Shown here: positions 55,428-64,000 of the stretch, piece by piece
How the letters are laid out: each line of letters opens with the position of its first letter
Position numbering within the stretch: position 1 is the first letter of the stretch
Source: Nitrospiraceae bacterium
Lineage (GTDB): Bacteria; Nitrospirota; Nitrospiria; Nitrospirales; UBA8639
DNA: 64,000 nt
Assembly (NCBI GenBank): GCA_020632595.1
Contig: JACKFF010000005.1
Location: forward strand, 124,001-188,000
Direction: 5' to 3'
Position numbers and translations under genes: made by a program
Notes under the pieces: model-generated
Databases searched by the model: none
Seen by the model: only the letters and a program-made list of their open reading frames with translations
Told to the model about the DNA's origin: nothing

Positions 55428-55474
55428 GGCCGAGGTCCGTCGCGGTTTATGAGACGGGCCTCGGCCATTTTTTT
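55428..55474 (+). terminator. Rho-independent terminator after the YHS gene
   Basis: A 14-bp stem, GGCCGAGGTCCGTC with GACGGGCCTCGGCC (one G-U pair), encloses an 11-base loop and is followed after one A by seven T residues. It lies 8 bases after the YHS stop and 28 bases before the P460 start, so it should reduce read-through into that gene. Confidence 0.9.
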
Positions 55475-55502
55475 AAAGTAACAATGTTGTAAGGAGAAAT
55501 CT

Positions 55503-56099
55503 ATGAAGCAGTTTGTCACCATAGGAACGATACTCATACTGGGATTGGGAAGTTTGGCAGGATGGGCGATGACAAATGAGGGAAAGCCTTTTGCCCCCAA
55601 CGTTGACCCAAAAACCGGAACCATCAGTGTGCCCGCAAATTACCGGGAATGGCCCACGCTTGGTACATGGGCCCATGCCAAGGTGGAAGGTGCGCCGGGT
55701 TTGCAGGAATACCACGTCGTGTATACCCAGCCGGACACAATCAAGTATTACAACGAGAAAAACCGGTTTCCAGACGGAGCAGTGTTGGTGAAAGAACTCC
55801 TAAACGCCGACACCATGCCGATGACCACCGGGCCGGCAGTTGGTCACGCGACCACCATTAAAGGCTGGTTTGTGTTGGTCAGGGATACGAAGGGGCGATT
55901 TACAGAATCCAGCTTATGGGGAGATGGTTGGGGTTGGTCCCTCTTTAATCCGGATGATCCTCAACACACGGTGTCTAAGGATTACAAAATTGATTGTCTT
56001 CCGTGTCATACCCCGGCCAGAGAGGTGGCACGGAAAAATGCGGTTGAGGCGGATAAATGGATTTACTCATTTGGTTATCCTGTGCTTCAAAGGAAATGA
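55503..56099 (+). CDS. Cytochrome P460-like c-type cytochrome
   Basis: A 198-residue periplasmic protein with a signal peptide (about residues 1-22) and one c-type heme motif CLPCH at residues 165-169 near the C-terminus. The preceding region (NYREWPTLGTWAHAK at about 47, DGAVLVKELLNADT at 91) matches the cytochrome P460 family. Known members oxidise hydroxylamine or bind NO-type ligands; whether the heme here carries the lysine crosslink of true P460 cannot be told from sequence alone. AAGGAGAAATCT gives a good ribosome binding site. It is separated from the YHS gene by a strong terminator, so it may have its own promoter or receive limited read-through. Confidence 0.85.
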   Translation: MKQFVTIGTILILGLGSLAGWAMTNEGKPFAPNVDPKTGTISVPANYREWPTLGTWAHAKVEGAPGLQEYHVVYTQPDTIKYYNEKNRFPDGAVLVKELLNADTMPMTTGPAVGHATTIKGWFVLVRDTKGRFTESSLWGDGWGWSLFNPDDPQHTVSKDYKIDCLPCHTPAREVARKNAVEADKWIYSFGYPVLQRK

Positions 56100-56717
56100 C
56101 CGAGCAACTTAAATCGGAAGATCCAACCCATTTGCACTGTCTCGTAAAGAGTTTCACTTACCGGAGATTTGCCCTTTTCGCCAAGGATTTTTATTTGACT
56201 TCGGGTTGCGAACCGGGTTCGGTTCGAAAGCCGGGGTTTGTTTCATTCGGACAAAGGATGCAAAGTCATTTCCACCCAATTGTGTAGGTTGAATCCTTCT
56301 GAAGCATATTGTGGAGGGGCAGACCATCTTGAATGGCTCAACCAGGGTCCGTTCATGGGTCAGCATGTCAGGCCGGTTAGCTTATTGACAGGCGCTGGTC
56401 ATATGATCACCGGAGTTGGCGATCAAGTCTGTGGTTAAGCGTTTCATTGTATCCTACCCTGCTCCACCACCTTCTTCAGGCCCCTGTGAGGGAACGTTCC
56501 CGGGTCTGCCATATACCTGGGCAGAAAAGGGATTCACTAGTGAGTCAATACCGAAAGTAACCTTATTAAGTCTCCATTTTCATGAGCCAAATTTTTGGTG
56601 TCATTGACACCTTACGGCTCCTTTGCTACTTATCGGTTTGCCCTCTAGGGTCTGTGTATATCCTATTCCCTGTGAATACGACATTTTACCTTTTGTCCAA
56701 AGAACTCCTTTCTCGAA
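56100..56717. other. Gap between cytochrome and SH3 genes
   Basis: 618 bases with short open frames and no domain I recognise. No convincing terminator for the cytochrome gene is visible. The promoter of the SH3 gene is probably near 56650-56715. Confidence 0.4.
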
Positions 56718-57437
56718 ATGCGTAACACCATGAGGAGGTTAAACGTTTTGAAATTTTTAACTTATCTGGTCTTTTTTTCCTTCTCCTGGTTGGGATTGAC
56801 CACACAGCCATTGGCGGCGGTCGGAGACGTGAATTACATCTCGGACGTGGTAACTGTGCCGCTACGCAGTGGGCCCACAACTGCCCATCGCATCCTCCAC
56901 CGTGGCCTGCCAAGCGGGACCCAACTGACCATTCTCGCGATAGACGAGGAGGCCGGGTTTACCCAGGTTCGGACCACGGATGGGATGGAGGGCTGGGTCA
57001 CGTCTCAGTACCTCATCGGGGAACCCATTGCCCGGGTCAAGCTGGCCGCAGCCGAGAAGCGCCTACAAAGTCTTAAAGCTGAAATCGAAAAAGAACGGGA
57101 GGCACGTGCGAGCATTCAGGCTGAGCACAAAGAAACCGACGCCAACAACCGGACACTCAATTTGCAGGTGCAATCCCTGTCGAAAGAACTCGCGGAACTG
57201 AAACGCATATCGGGCGATGCCATCAACGAGCATGCACGTAACATCGAACTTGTTCAGCAAAATACACTTTTAGCCGGCCAGGTTGAAGAATTATCCGCTA
57301 AAGCCAGGCAACTTGAAGAAAACTTACAACTCAAATGGCTACTGTATGGGGGAGCTCTGGTACTCATCGGTCTGTTAATCGGAGTCATTCTCAAAGCACG
57401 GCCCCGACAGGCAGCGAGTTATTCCCGTTATTCGTAA
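56718..57437 (+). CDS. TIGR04211-type SH3 and coiled-coil membrane protein
   Basis: A 239-residue protein with an N-terminal signal peptide (about residues 1-30). A bacterial SH3 domain follows (VTVPLRSGPTTAHRILHRGL near residue 43, EGWVTSQYLIGEP near 93), then a long coiled coil (about 105-205) and a C-terminal transmembrane helix with a short basic tail. This layout matches the TIGR04211 family, found next to a variety of genes and possibly involved in cell-wall binding. The ATG at 56733 is an alternative start. Confidence 0.87.
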   Translation: MRNTMRRLNVLKFLTYLVFFSFSWLGLTTQPLAAVGDVNYISDVVTVPLRSGPTTAHRILHRGLPSGTQLTILAIDEEAGFTQVRTTDGMEGWVTSQYLIGEPIARVKLAAAEKRLQSLKAEIEKEREARASIQAEHKETDANNRTLNLQVQSLSKELAELKRISGDAINEHARNIELVQQNTLLAGQVEELSAKARQLEENLQLKWLLYGGALVLIGLLIGVILKARPRQAASYSRYS

Positions 57438-57541
57438 GGGCCAATCGTAAAGAACCCCTGCCAAAAGGTCTGTGTTCCCTCGGGCACCTCTCTCGCACGC
57501 ACACTCGATTCAGCCCTGTCCGGTCAATCCACGCCGTCCGA

Positions 57542-57976
57542 TTATTGCAATGCCTCAAGGGTCGCACGGAGTTCCTGGACCTCAGTCTTAAATAAGGCGA
57601 GGTGCTCATCCCGTTGGGGTTGTATATCCCTGAACTTCCAAAGCCGTTTAAAGATGGCCCACAGCTCCTTGTTATGGGTCACCGCGAGAGCGTAGGCCGG
57701 TGTTTCCCGTTTGGCCTCGTCCACACAACACAATGAATTGTCGAAAGCATGAATTTGATTGTGCAGGTCTTCCAATGGCTGATCGGACCCTGTTCCACCT
57801 TTCGCGGCTTCCGCACTGGCTTCCATCATGGTGGTGAGATTCAGTACCGTTTCGACGCTGGTGGCCCCTTTCGCTTTTTGGGCAAATTCATCCGCACGCG
57901 GATAGAAAACATAACTGCATCCGCTCAGACCGGTTATCAGAGCTGCTATCGCGAAAATTGCAGCAATCTTTTGCAT
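57542..57976 (-). CDS. Small lipoprotein of unknown function
   Basis: A 144-residue protein with a lipoprotein signal and a LSGC lipobox (Cys at about residue 20). The mature part is helical, with a CC pair near residue 83 and a basic, Leu-rich end. I recognise no family. It is convergent with the SH3 gene; only 104 bases separate them. Confidence 0.7.
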   Translation of the reverse strand: MQKIAAIFAIAALITGLSGCSYVFYPRADEFAQKAKGATSVETVLNLTTMMEASAEAAKGGTGSDQPLEDLHNQIHAFDNSLCCVDEAKRETPAYALAVTHNKELWAIFKRLWKFRDIQPQRDEHLALFKTEVQELRATLEALQ

Positions 57977-59006
57977 AAGGCCCTCCAGAGTAAATGTGAA
58001 TAGGTTGTGTAGAGTGTATGCTCTCTAGCCTACAAAAGATTGTTTCATAATTTGGGTTGATGGGGATTTGAGCGCATCCCTCAATACAGAGTTATTCTAC
58101 CTATCTGAATTCTGGAGTGAAATTGACTTCGGGAGACATTTTTTCTGTTTTTTGTCTCTCAAGACTCAAGGCACAAACTGAACACAGTCTCCAGGTCATG
58201 TTGGTCCGTCTCCTTAAACTTCCATTTCAAATTCACCATCATTCTCATTTAATGTAAAATGGCATGGGCATCATTTTGGACGAGATTCTAAACTGGTAAG
58301 AGAATGCCAGTAAGTGAACGAATAGGTGCCTAACCATTCCAAACGATTAAAGGCGAAAGTCGAGGGCAATTTTTTGCCGATTCCACCTGCATCGATTGTG
58401 ATACCTGTCGACAATTGGTTGGGGCTACGTTTGTGGAGGCCGGTTGAGTAATCGACGGTATTTCACTAACCGGGATCGAAAGAAGAAAAATCTGCCGCCT
58501 ATCAAGCCTTGATAGCCTGTCACGAGGGGGCAATTGTCACTATGATGAAGAATCCTTTCGTTATGCCTTATATGGTGAAAAGATGATAATCCATTTTAGC
58601 ATTGCGATGTGTATATAAAGTTGGTTAAAGATGTGCGATATAAGGTGAGATTCGGATACCAAATTTTTCGCCGAGATATCAAAAGAGGCCCTTTATGTCT
58701 GCTCTGATCCCTTTAAGCGAACCACCTTAGATCCTACTGTAATTTGTGGGAACGGGTGATACCCACGTTTCTGTACAGAGAAAATTTTCCAGCCGATTGG
58801 TTTTTATCTCAGAAAGATTGAAGCGGATCCGGCAGACCTTTTTCTAGGGATGTATTGTGAATGCTTTTTGGAGATATCCTAAAAAAAACATGCCGACCTT
58901 TAGAGACCGTTGTGATTCTTCCTTTTTGCAACCCATCTCCTACCAAATTATGGCATAAAAAATGTAGGTGGATAACCAACAATCATTCATCACACAGGAG
59001 GAGGTT
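57977..59006. other. Stretch with a decayed gene, otherwise empty
   Basis: 1 kb between two lipoprotein genes. The part 58304-58586 is a decayed ferredoxin-type domain, listed separately. A further plus-strand frame near 58680-58890 looks coding-like over short parts (for example IFQPIGFYLRKIEADPADLF) but carries stops and is not recognised. Confidence 0.45.
58304..58586 (+). pseudogene. Decayed N-terminal ferredoxin domain of an MBL-fold metallohydrolase
   Basis: From ATG 58304 the frame reads MPVSERIGA, a stop, then GQFFADSTCIDCDTCRQLVG and FVEAG, a stop. In the next phase it continues STVFH, a stop (TAA), then PGSKEEKSAAYQALIACHEG and AIVT. CIDCDTC and the following Cys match the [Fe-S] N-terminal domain that precedes MBL-fold hydrolases in many bacteria. 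Several TAA stops replace likely CAA (Gln) codons, and one frameshift separates the halves. The MBL domain itself is absent. It is clearly non-functional and points to gene loss. Confidence 0.75.
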
Positions 59007-59339
59007 ATGAATATTCAAGGAAAATGGAAAGTGGTGTTTGCGACCATAATGATGGCCCTGATGGTCGGGTGCGCATTCAACCCACCGAGCAAAATGGTGA
59101 AACAAAATGACCATGCGCGTTTGGCGGAATGGTACCAGAAGGAAGCGGATGATCTTCATGCGCGCGCAGAAGAAATGCGCCAGATTGAGAAGGAGTATGA
59201 GTTCTTGGGGACTCCCAAAGAAGGGCATGAATCAAGCCTGGTGGAACATGCCACAAATTTAAAGGACCATTACACTAAAGCTGCGGAAGTTGCGGAAGCA
59301 ATGGCGAAGGCTCATGCTAAGCAGGCAAAAAACCCGTAA
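59007..59339 (+). CDS. Small lipoprotein of unknown function
   Basis: A 110-residue lipoprotein with a signal ending in LMVGC (Cys at about 22). The mature part is highly helical and charged, containing WYQKEADDLHARAEEMRQIE, with regularly spaced Ala and Glu. The ATG at 59007 follows AGGAGGAGG, an unusually strong ribosome binding site; the frame also opens earlier at 58968 without such support. The function is unknown. Confidence 0.8.
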   Translation: MNIQGKWKVVFATIMMALMVGCAFNPPSKMVKQNDHARLAEWYQKEADDLHARAEEMRQIEKEYEFLGTPKEGHESSLVEHATNLKDHYTKAAEVAEAMAKAHAKQAKNP

Positions 59340-60004
59340 GGACGTAAACGGGAATACTTTTGCCTTCGTGGGGAAGCTGGATTACTAGGGTGTGTATGCT
59401 GGTCAATGCTCATCCTGGGATGAGCCATTTAACCTTAATTCAAATTTGACGTCCAGAATTTTTTGATCCGTATCCTGACTGGGCGATAAAACTTTGGTTT
59501 TTATTCTCCGGTGATCATCTGTGGTGGGATCGGAAACTTTAGCGGCTCGGCGCATCGGAAGGGCTGGTATGGAATGAACCGAGAATGGAAAGATTGGTCT
59601 GGACATAACTCGCCTATTCCTTTGAGTGGGTATTACCCGGCCATGGTGAACGTACCCACCTTCCTTGTCGCCACATGAAAAAAGCCCTAGATCAACTTCT
59701 TGAACGACAGAGGAAATTCAAGTACTCACCGGGTTGTACACACAACTCTCCCCAACCAATCACCTTCATCCACACCACTCAGAGGGAGTGGTACAATTTT
59801 TGGAGTGAGATAAATCTGACCGAATACGTTTCTGTAATCTGAATGACAAATTTATCTCACTAATAATTGTAGACTGTGCCCAATAATGGTGCTTAATAGT
59901 TGAATAGAAAAAATATGAGGAGGCAATGTCATGCATGGCCACTATAAACTTTCCTGTGCCGTATGGATTGTCCAGCCATCGAATAAAGGAGCTTGGATGC
60001 TTTA
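59340..60004. other. Gap before the outer-membrane protein gene
   Basis: 665 bases without a convincing gene. A minus-strand frame (59403-59606) ends in KILDVKFELRLNGSSQDEH and could be a small protein, but nothing supports it further. A weak 7-bp hairpin (ACCACTC/GAGTGGT) near 59774-59792 is followed by a few T residues. Confidence 0.4.
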
Positions 60005-61198
60005 TCAGTGTGAGTCGAAGGTCCAAATGACCGAGAAAATCAGTAGATTCTGAGATGGGGTCAGAGTGTTTTGCCCACCCTTGAAGAACCCGCCACCGGA
60101 CCCTGTAGAGTTGTCGTGGCGGTATTCGATCCGGAAGATGGAATTGGTCCACTCATACGGGAGCCGGTATTCCGAAGTGGCGGTAACCGCCCAGACGAAT
60201 TGGTCAAAGCCGGTGATGAGACCATTCGGGTCCGAATAGAGTTCCGGTCGAAGCGCGACAAACCATGGTCTGGTGATTTGCCAGCGCGTATGAAGGGCCG
60301 CTCCCATATAGATTAATCGTGGGTTGCTCGGAACGGAGGCATTCTTTTGGGTTCCCATTTGATACTGGCCCGCAATAGTGACCCCTTTGCCTTTCCATTC
60401 AACGATGGTGTCTGAAAAGAATCGCCAGAATTCCAGTGAAGTGTTTGATTGATCAGGCCCATAATAGATGGTTTCTTTTATCGTCCAGGATCGATCGGGC
60501 TTGTATGTCGCCTGGGCTCCATAACTCGGCAGATCATTGGCGTTTTGCAGATGGAAATATTCATTGATGACGAAGACCGCACCGGTCCACCGGTCGTTGA
60601 TTGGATAGACCGCATTCGCCCCGAACATGAGGTATGGTGAGTAGTCGGCCATCCAGGAGCGCGTATAGTTAAAATTATCCTTGGCATACAGGGATTCATA
60701 ACCGATAAAACTGTTAAACAGTCCGGCCTGAACGGTCAAGCCGTTGCCGACCGGAGCCAGGTAGGATAAATTTGCCCGACCGAAGTGACGCCAGACATCG
60801 GACCCAGAGACACGAGGAAGGTTGGTCCCGAATCCGAAATCTTTGGAGTCCTGTCCGCCCTGCCCCAATAACTCTGCACCCCATCGGGACTGTACAGACG
60901 CACTCTTCCTAATATAGGCACCCCCCATGTTGAGTTCGAGCTCGTTGACTCGGGGCGTGGTGGCGCGATTGCGAAAAAGGTGGTTGTCGGGAAAATTAAA
61001 ATCATGTGAATACCCAAGATCCACAAATCCGCCGTAATGCCATTGAGGCGGCTGGGCTTTCGGTGGCTGAGCCGACACATCCTGCACCTGTTCCATTTTA
61101 TGGGGCACACTCTCAGATTCTTCTGCAAGAGCCTGAGTCATCGTGATTGAGCATGTCATCAATGTGATCATGCCCATCCACCAGGCAATCGATAACAT
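60005..61198 (-). CDS. Outer-membrane beta-barrel protein (BBP2/OmpL-like)
   Basis: A 397-residue protein with a signal peptide (about residues 1-25) and a beta-barrel of the BBP2/OmpL type: WHYGGFVDLGYSHDFNFPDN near residue 53, then repeated strands with aromatic ends, and a final strand LLIFSVIWTFDSH. It lacks a coiled-coil or OprP-like N-domain. Such proteins are abundant in Nitrospirota and related phyla and are thought to be substrate-specific porins. It appears to be a single gene on the minus strand. Confidence 0.83.
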   Translation of the reverse strand: MLSIAWWMGMITLMTCSITMTQALAEESESVPHKMEQVQDVSAQPPKAQPPQWHYGGFVDLGYSHDFNFPDNHLFRNRATTPRVNELELNMGGAYIRKSASVQSRWGAELLGQGGQDSKDFGFGTNLPRVSGSDVWRHFGRANLSYLAPVGNGLTVQAGLFNSFIGYESLYAKDNFNYTRSWMADYSPYLMFGANAVYPINDRWTGAVFVINEYFHLQNANDLPSYGAQATYKPDRSWTIKETIYYGPDQSNTSLEFWRFFSDTIVEWKGKGVTIAGQYQMGTQKNASVPSNPRLIYMGAALHTRWQITRPWFVALRPELYSDPNGLITGFDQFVWAVTATSEYRLPYEWTNSIFRIEYRHDNSTGSGGGFFKGGQNTLTPSQNLLIFSVIWTFDSH

Positions 61199-61829
61199 TG
61201 TTAAATGGTTCTCCGTTTTCAGTTGTTTCCGATCGGGTAAGCGCGTTTTGATGTTTCTCCATCTTTAGGATGACCAGTTTGAAAGGCCCTCGCATCTGCA
61301 GGTTTGCTGGGTCATGTGAAGAAATAAATCTGACGATAGTGGTGCCCTTCATTCATAGCAGCCCAACCGTATCAGGATACATATCCGACCGGTGTCATTC
61401 AGACCTCTTTTGTACTGTATTTTTGTGGAAAAAAAAAGGGTCCCGGCCTGGAACCTGCCAACAATGAACAACGACCAGATAGGTTCTTTCCACCATTCTT
61501 CAGGAAAAAATGAAATCCGTGAGTTCGCCTCCGTCACCGCATTTAATCGCCAGGATATAGGGCTTGCGAACTGGGTTTACATTGGGCATGAACTGGATGT
61601 GAGGCAGGGGCATCGAATTTTCGAAAAACACGAAAAAGCCTTACTGGCTTCATGTTTCTGACTATGACGTAAAACACGAAAGTCATAAATCCTTAAGATT
61701 TAAACCTCATGGCCGAAAATATGAGTAAGCCTTGGCCGTTCTTCGAACATGATGCTGCAAACCTCGTTATTCATGAACAAGCCTGTGGCATTTTTTATCA
61801 ATCTCACTCCCATTTGAGAAACACATCTT
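61199..61829. other. Gap between porin and DHH genes
   Basis: 630 bases. A plus-strand frame from ATG 61464 to 61661 (66 residues, with NEIREFASVTAFNRQDIGLA) is open but not recognised. A minus-strand terminator-like hairpin lies at 61429-61455. Promoters of the two divergent flanking genes are expected here. Confidence 0.4.
61429..61455 (-). terminator. Weak terminator-like hairpin read on the minus strand
   Basis: On the minus strand GGTTCC-AGGCC-GGGACC (one U-G pair) is followed closely by a run of nine T. It would terminate a minus-strand transcript arriving from higher coordinates, but no minus-strand gene is evident there. Confidence 0.35.
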
Positions 61830-62804
61830 ATGGCTACTAGAAAATTTCGATTAGTGACCCGAAGTGATTTTGACGGACTGGTCTGTGCGGTTCTGCTGAA
61901 AAAAGTGGGGATTATTGATGAAATCAAATTTGTGCACCCGAAAGACATGCAGGACGGCAAAGTGGACATTTCGGCCAACGATATCACCACCAATCTCCCC
62001 TATGTGGAGGGCGTGCATCTGGCGTTTGATCATCATCTGAGCGAGACCATTCGGAATAAGGGTAAGCGAAAGAATCATATTATCGATCCGACAGCTCCTT
62101 CTGCATCCCGGGTGGTGTACCGGCATTACGGCGGGGATAAGACATTTCCTGCTTCCTGGACCGAGATGATGGAGGCGGTCGATAAAGGCGATTCGGCCCA
62201 ATACTCAACCAATGAAATTCTCAACCCACGTGGCTGGGCCTTGATGAATTTCATCATGGATGCGCGAACCGGATTGGGGCGGTTTAAGGATTTTCGTATT
62301 TCCAATTATCAATTGATGATGGAACTCATCGAAAAATGTATCACCCTTAGCGTGGAGGAAATCCTGACCCTGCCGGACGTGCAGGAGCGGGTGCAGCTGT
62401 ATCAGAAGCATGCCGAACTGGCCAAAGGACAGATCCGGCGCTGCTCAACGATCCATGAAAATCTGGTGGTGTTGGATCTGCGCAATGAGGAAACGATTTA
62501 TGCCGTCAACCGGTTTATGATTTATGCTTTGTATCCGGATTGCAATATGTCCATCCATGTGATGTGGGGATTGAAACAACAAAACACCGTATTCGCGATC
62601 GGCGCCTCAATTGTCAACCGGTCCTCCACGGTCAATATCGGCGAGCTTTGTCTCACATATGGCGGCGGCGGCCATCGGAATGCCGGCACCTGTCAGGTGG
62701 GAAATAACGTAGCGGATTACACGCTCAACGAAATCATTGAGAAAATTCACATGCAAAGCATGACCCAGGTAGATGCAGGAAAGCCAGCCTGTGCGACGGC
62801 TTAA
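61830..62804 (+). CDS. DHH-family phosphoesterase (exopolyphosphatase-like)
   Basis: A 324-residue protein of the DHH superfamily. Motif I is TRSDFDGLVCAVLLKK near residue 10, the DHH motif is AFDHHLSE near residue 68, and the C-terminal DHHA1 part ends with GGGGHRNAG near residue 285. Such proteins cleave phosphoanhydride or phosphodiester bonds in nucleotides or polyphosphate. The assignment to exopolyphosphatase-like rather than NrnA-like is by general impression only. Single gene; the upstream gap has no clear promoter. Confidence 0.85.
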   Translation: MATRKFRLVTRSDFDGLVCAVLLKKVGIIDEIKFVHPKDMQDGKVDISANDITTNLPYVEGVHLAFDHHLSETIRNKGKRKNHIIDPTAPSASRVVYRHYGGDKTFPASWTEMMEAVDKGDSAQYSTNEILNPRGWALMNFIMDARTGLGRFKDFRISNYQLMMELIEKCITLSVEEILTLPDVQERVQLYQKHAELAKGQIRRCSTIHENLVVLDLRNEETIYAVNRFMIYALYPDCNMSIHVMWGLKQQNTVFAIGASIVNRSSTVNIGELCLTYGGGGHRNAGTCQVGNNVADYTLNEIIEKIHMQSMTQVDAGKPACATA

Positions 62805-63572
62805 CAGGCAATAGATGGATGGTGTTACCGGCGCCGAGCCCACTTCCCGAAGCCTTCCTTAGCGTCAAAGCCCGTTAGCAACATTATTCCAAAGTAAGAT
62901 AAGGAAACCCACCTGGAGGTGATCCTTTCTTGAGTCACAGCGGATTTTCCTTTTTGATATTCACCAATGGTGACTAATTTAATCATGGAAAGGCCTATAT
63001 AAAAACAGACCAAGTCCCACAATATCTCCCCGACAAAAGATTAGACGTGCCGAAGAATTACCCCAAAAAACCGCTACTATAATTTCATCAGCTGGCATTA
63101 TATGCACGGCCTCCTTATTCTCCTGAACTCGTAGTGTCCTTCATTGTTTACGCTGAGGAAGAATTGAGGGCACTTTAATTTTTTCTAGATTTGAAAATGT
63201 AATCCCCATCTTTTTGATGCGAAAGATGGCAGGATTGAGGCCTAGGAGTTCGGTGGCTCCGCCAGCGCCGGAACCACATTGAATCGATAGTAGAGATAGT
63301 ATCTCAATCTCGAAGCTTTACTTCCTTGGAAGAATTCCGAGTTGGTGGTTGCCATGCTGAAGCTATTTACCTTTCTTCTGACCTGACCCCGATCCCGTTC
63401 GTAATTTCTTCCATCGCAAGGTGCGTAGTGTGTTGCATGGCCTCTAAGGGAGTTTCTTCAACTCGATCCACAAAACTGTGCGGGAAAGGGTCGATTGGAA
63501 CGATCCGATCTTTATTGCGAATTTGGGTACAGGTTCAATCTGTATGCATAGCTCTTAAATAGTTACAAGGCT
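62805..63572. other. Stretch without a convincing gene
   Basis: 770 bases. Two minus-strand frames look coding-like but are not recognised: one ending at 62825 (VTIGEYQKGKSAVTQERITS within it) and one at 63367-63549. The rest is AT-rich with a few short repeats. Confidence 0.4.
63367..63549 (-). pseudogene. Possible fragment of an unidentified gene
   Basis: The minus-strand frame has 61 codons: MHTD, a stop, then a clean stretch including IRNKDRIVPIDPFPHSFVDR and AMQHTTHLAMEEITNGIGV, then a stop. The sequence has protein-like composition but no start codon after the internal stop. It may be a relic of a small gene; I cannot name the family. Confidence 0.3.
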
Positions 63573-64000
63573 TCACCTCAAGGAATGGGTCGGAGAGGGA
63601 GACCTCTTGGAATGGAACCGTTCAAGCAAGAACGACGTGATTACCCAGCTGGCTCCAACCATTGTCAGCATGTAGAATCCACTCGCCAGTAAATGCCTTG
63701 TCCACAGAGACCACACGAAAAAAGCCGTAGCGTATACACACATAAGGGCTGTTCCGACAATATAGCCCGGAAGGGGGGCCTTTTGTTGTACTAGATACTT
63801 ATGGGATTTTGGTGTCACGTCCCAACTTTGGACATTTCCGAGACCTTCGAGAGTACTCTGGGTCTGGGCCCACATCATTCCAAGATTCACAATAAATCCA
63901 ACCGGAATGAATGAGGATAGCCCGAATTTCCGCACCGGCATTTCAGAATCGATCTTCCCCGTAACATAGTGCGCTTCAGCCAATCGTATACAGACAGAGC
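63573..64000 (-). CDS. C-terminal part of a membrane glycosyltransferase (partial)
   Basis: The frame is open to the window edge, so the start lies outside. About 140 residues are visible with four hydrophobic helices. The segment TQSTLEGLGNVQSWDVTPKS resembles the C-terminal N-x-R-A-V-L-E-G-L ... VRTPK motif of GT2 processive enzymes (CslA/BcsA-like, COG1215). The visible part lacks the catalytic DxD and QxxRW regions, which must be upstream. The protein may synthesise a homopolysaccharide or cellulose-like glycan. Confidence 0.6.
   Translation of the reverse strand, partial: SVCIRLAEAHYVTGKIDSEMPVRKFGLSSFIPVGFIVNLGMMWAQTQSTLEGLGNVQSWDVTPKSHKYLVQQKAPLPGYIVGTALMCVYATAFFVWSLWTRHLLASGFYMLTMVGASWVITSFLLERFHSKRSPSPTHSLR

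Noticed and set aside
58262..58284. TGGCATG...TTTTGG resembling a sigma54 promoter upstream of the ferredoxin relic
   Set aside because: Spacing and the -12 element do not fit the TGGCAC-N5-TTGC consensus.

Overview
The window is 64 kb of a Gram-negative bacterial chromosome. It holds an outer-membrane beta-barrel protein, several lipoproteins, a c-type cytochrome, a Bat-type VWA operon and a large surface-polysaccharide locus. Protein style and gene content recall Nitrospirota, most likely a Nitrospira-type organism of moderate G+C. This is inference: there is no rRNA gene or nitrite oxidoreductase gene here to confirm it.

Layout. (1) 1-1173: no convincing gene. (2) 1174-8406: a tight Bat/aerotolerance-type operon (MoxR ATPase, DUF58, DUF4381, VWA, VWA-TPR, BatD). 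(3) 8497-13577: an ABC exporter module of the GldA/GldF/GldG type followed by a DUF4340 protein. (4) 13641-14443: a membrane protein on the minus strand and an initiator tRNA-fMet. (5) 14861-38001: a plus-strand polysaccharide cluster. It carries glycosyltransferases, a UDP-galactopyranose-mutase-like flavoprotein, three PaaK/CapK-type adenylate-forming enzymes, two FemAB/GNAT-like proteins, an asparagine-synthetase-type amidotransferase, two methyltransferases, a glutamate-dehydrogenase-family enzyme, a Gfo/Idh/MocA oxidoreductase, an SGNH protein and a Wzx-type flippase. (6) 38317-43468: a convergent minus-strand block of three glycosyltransferases and an alkaline-phosphatase-superfamily protein that has lost most of its metal ligands. 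(7) 44984-48825: HAD hydrolase, UbiA-type prenyltransferase and GT-C-like membrane protein, which together suggest a polyprenyl-phosphate sugar donor. (8) 49078-64000: mixed genes, namely an EEP-family lipoprotein, a secreted PKD-like protein, a fatty-acid desaturase, a TetR/YHS/cytochrome P460 locus with two palindromic operator candidates and a strong terminator, an SH3 protein, small lipoproteins, a beta-barrel protein, a DHH phosphoesterase, and the C-terminal part of a membrane glycosyltransferase running off the right edge.

How the genes fit together. Region 5 encodes sugar assembly together with carboxyl activation, acyl or aminoacyl transfer, amidation, methylation and amino-acid metabolism. 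It therefore probably makes a surface glycan decorated with amino-acid or acyl groups. No exosortase, Wzy polymerase, Wzz/Wzc chain-length regulator or initiating phosphoglycosyltransferase was recognised in the window, so some steps must be encoded elsewhere.

The least ordinary signals are the AP-superfamily protein with substituted metal ligands, the repeated ligase/FemAB modules with a truncated methyltransferase copy between them, a membrane domain shared between the flavoprotein and the small gene beside it, a decayed ferredoxin-type domain at 58304-58586, the palindromes at the TetR locus, and a palindromic element of about 140 bp at 44421-44563.
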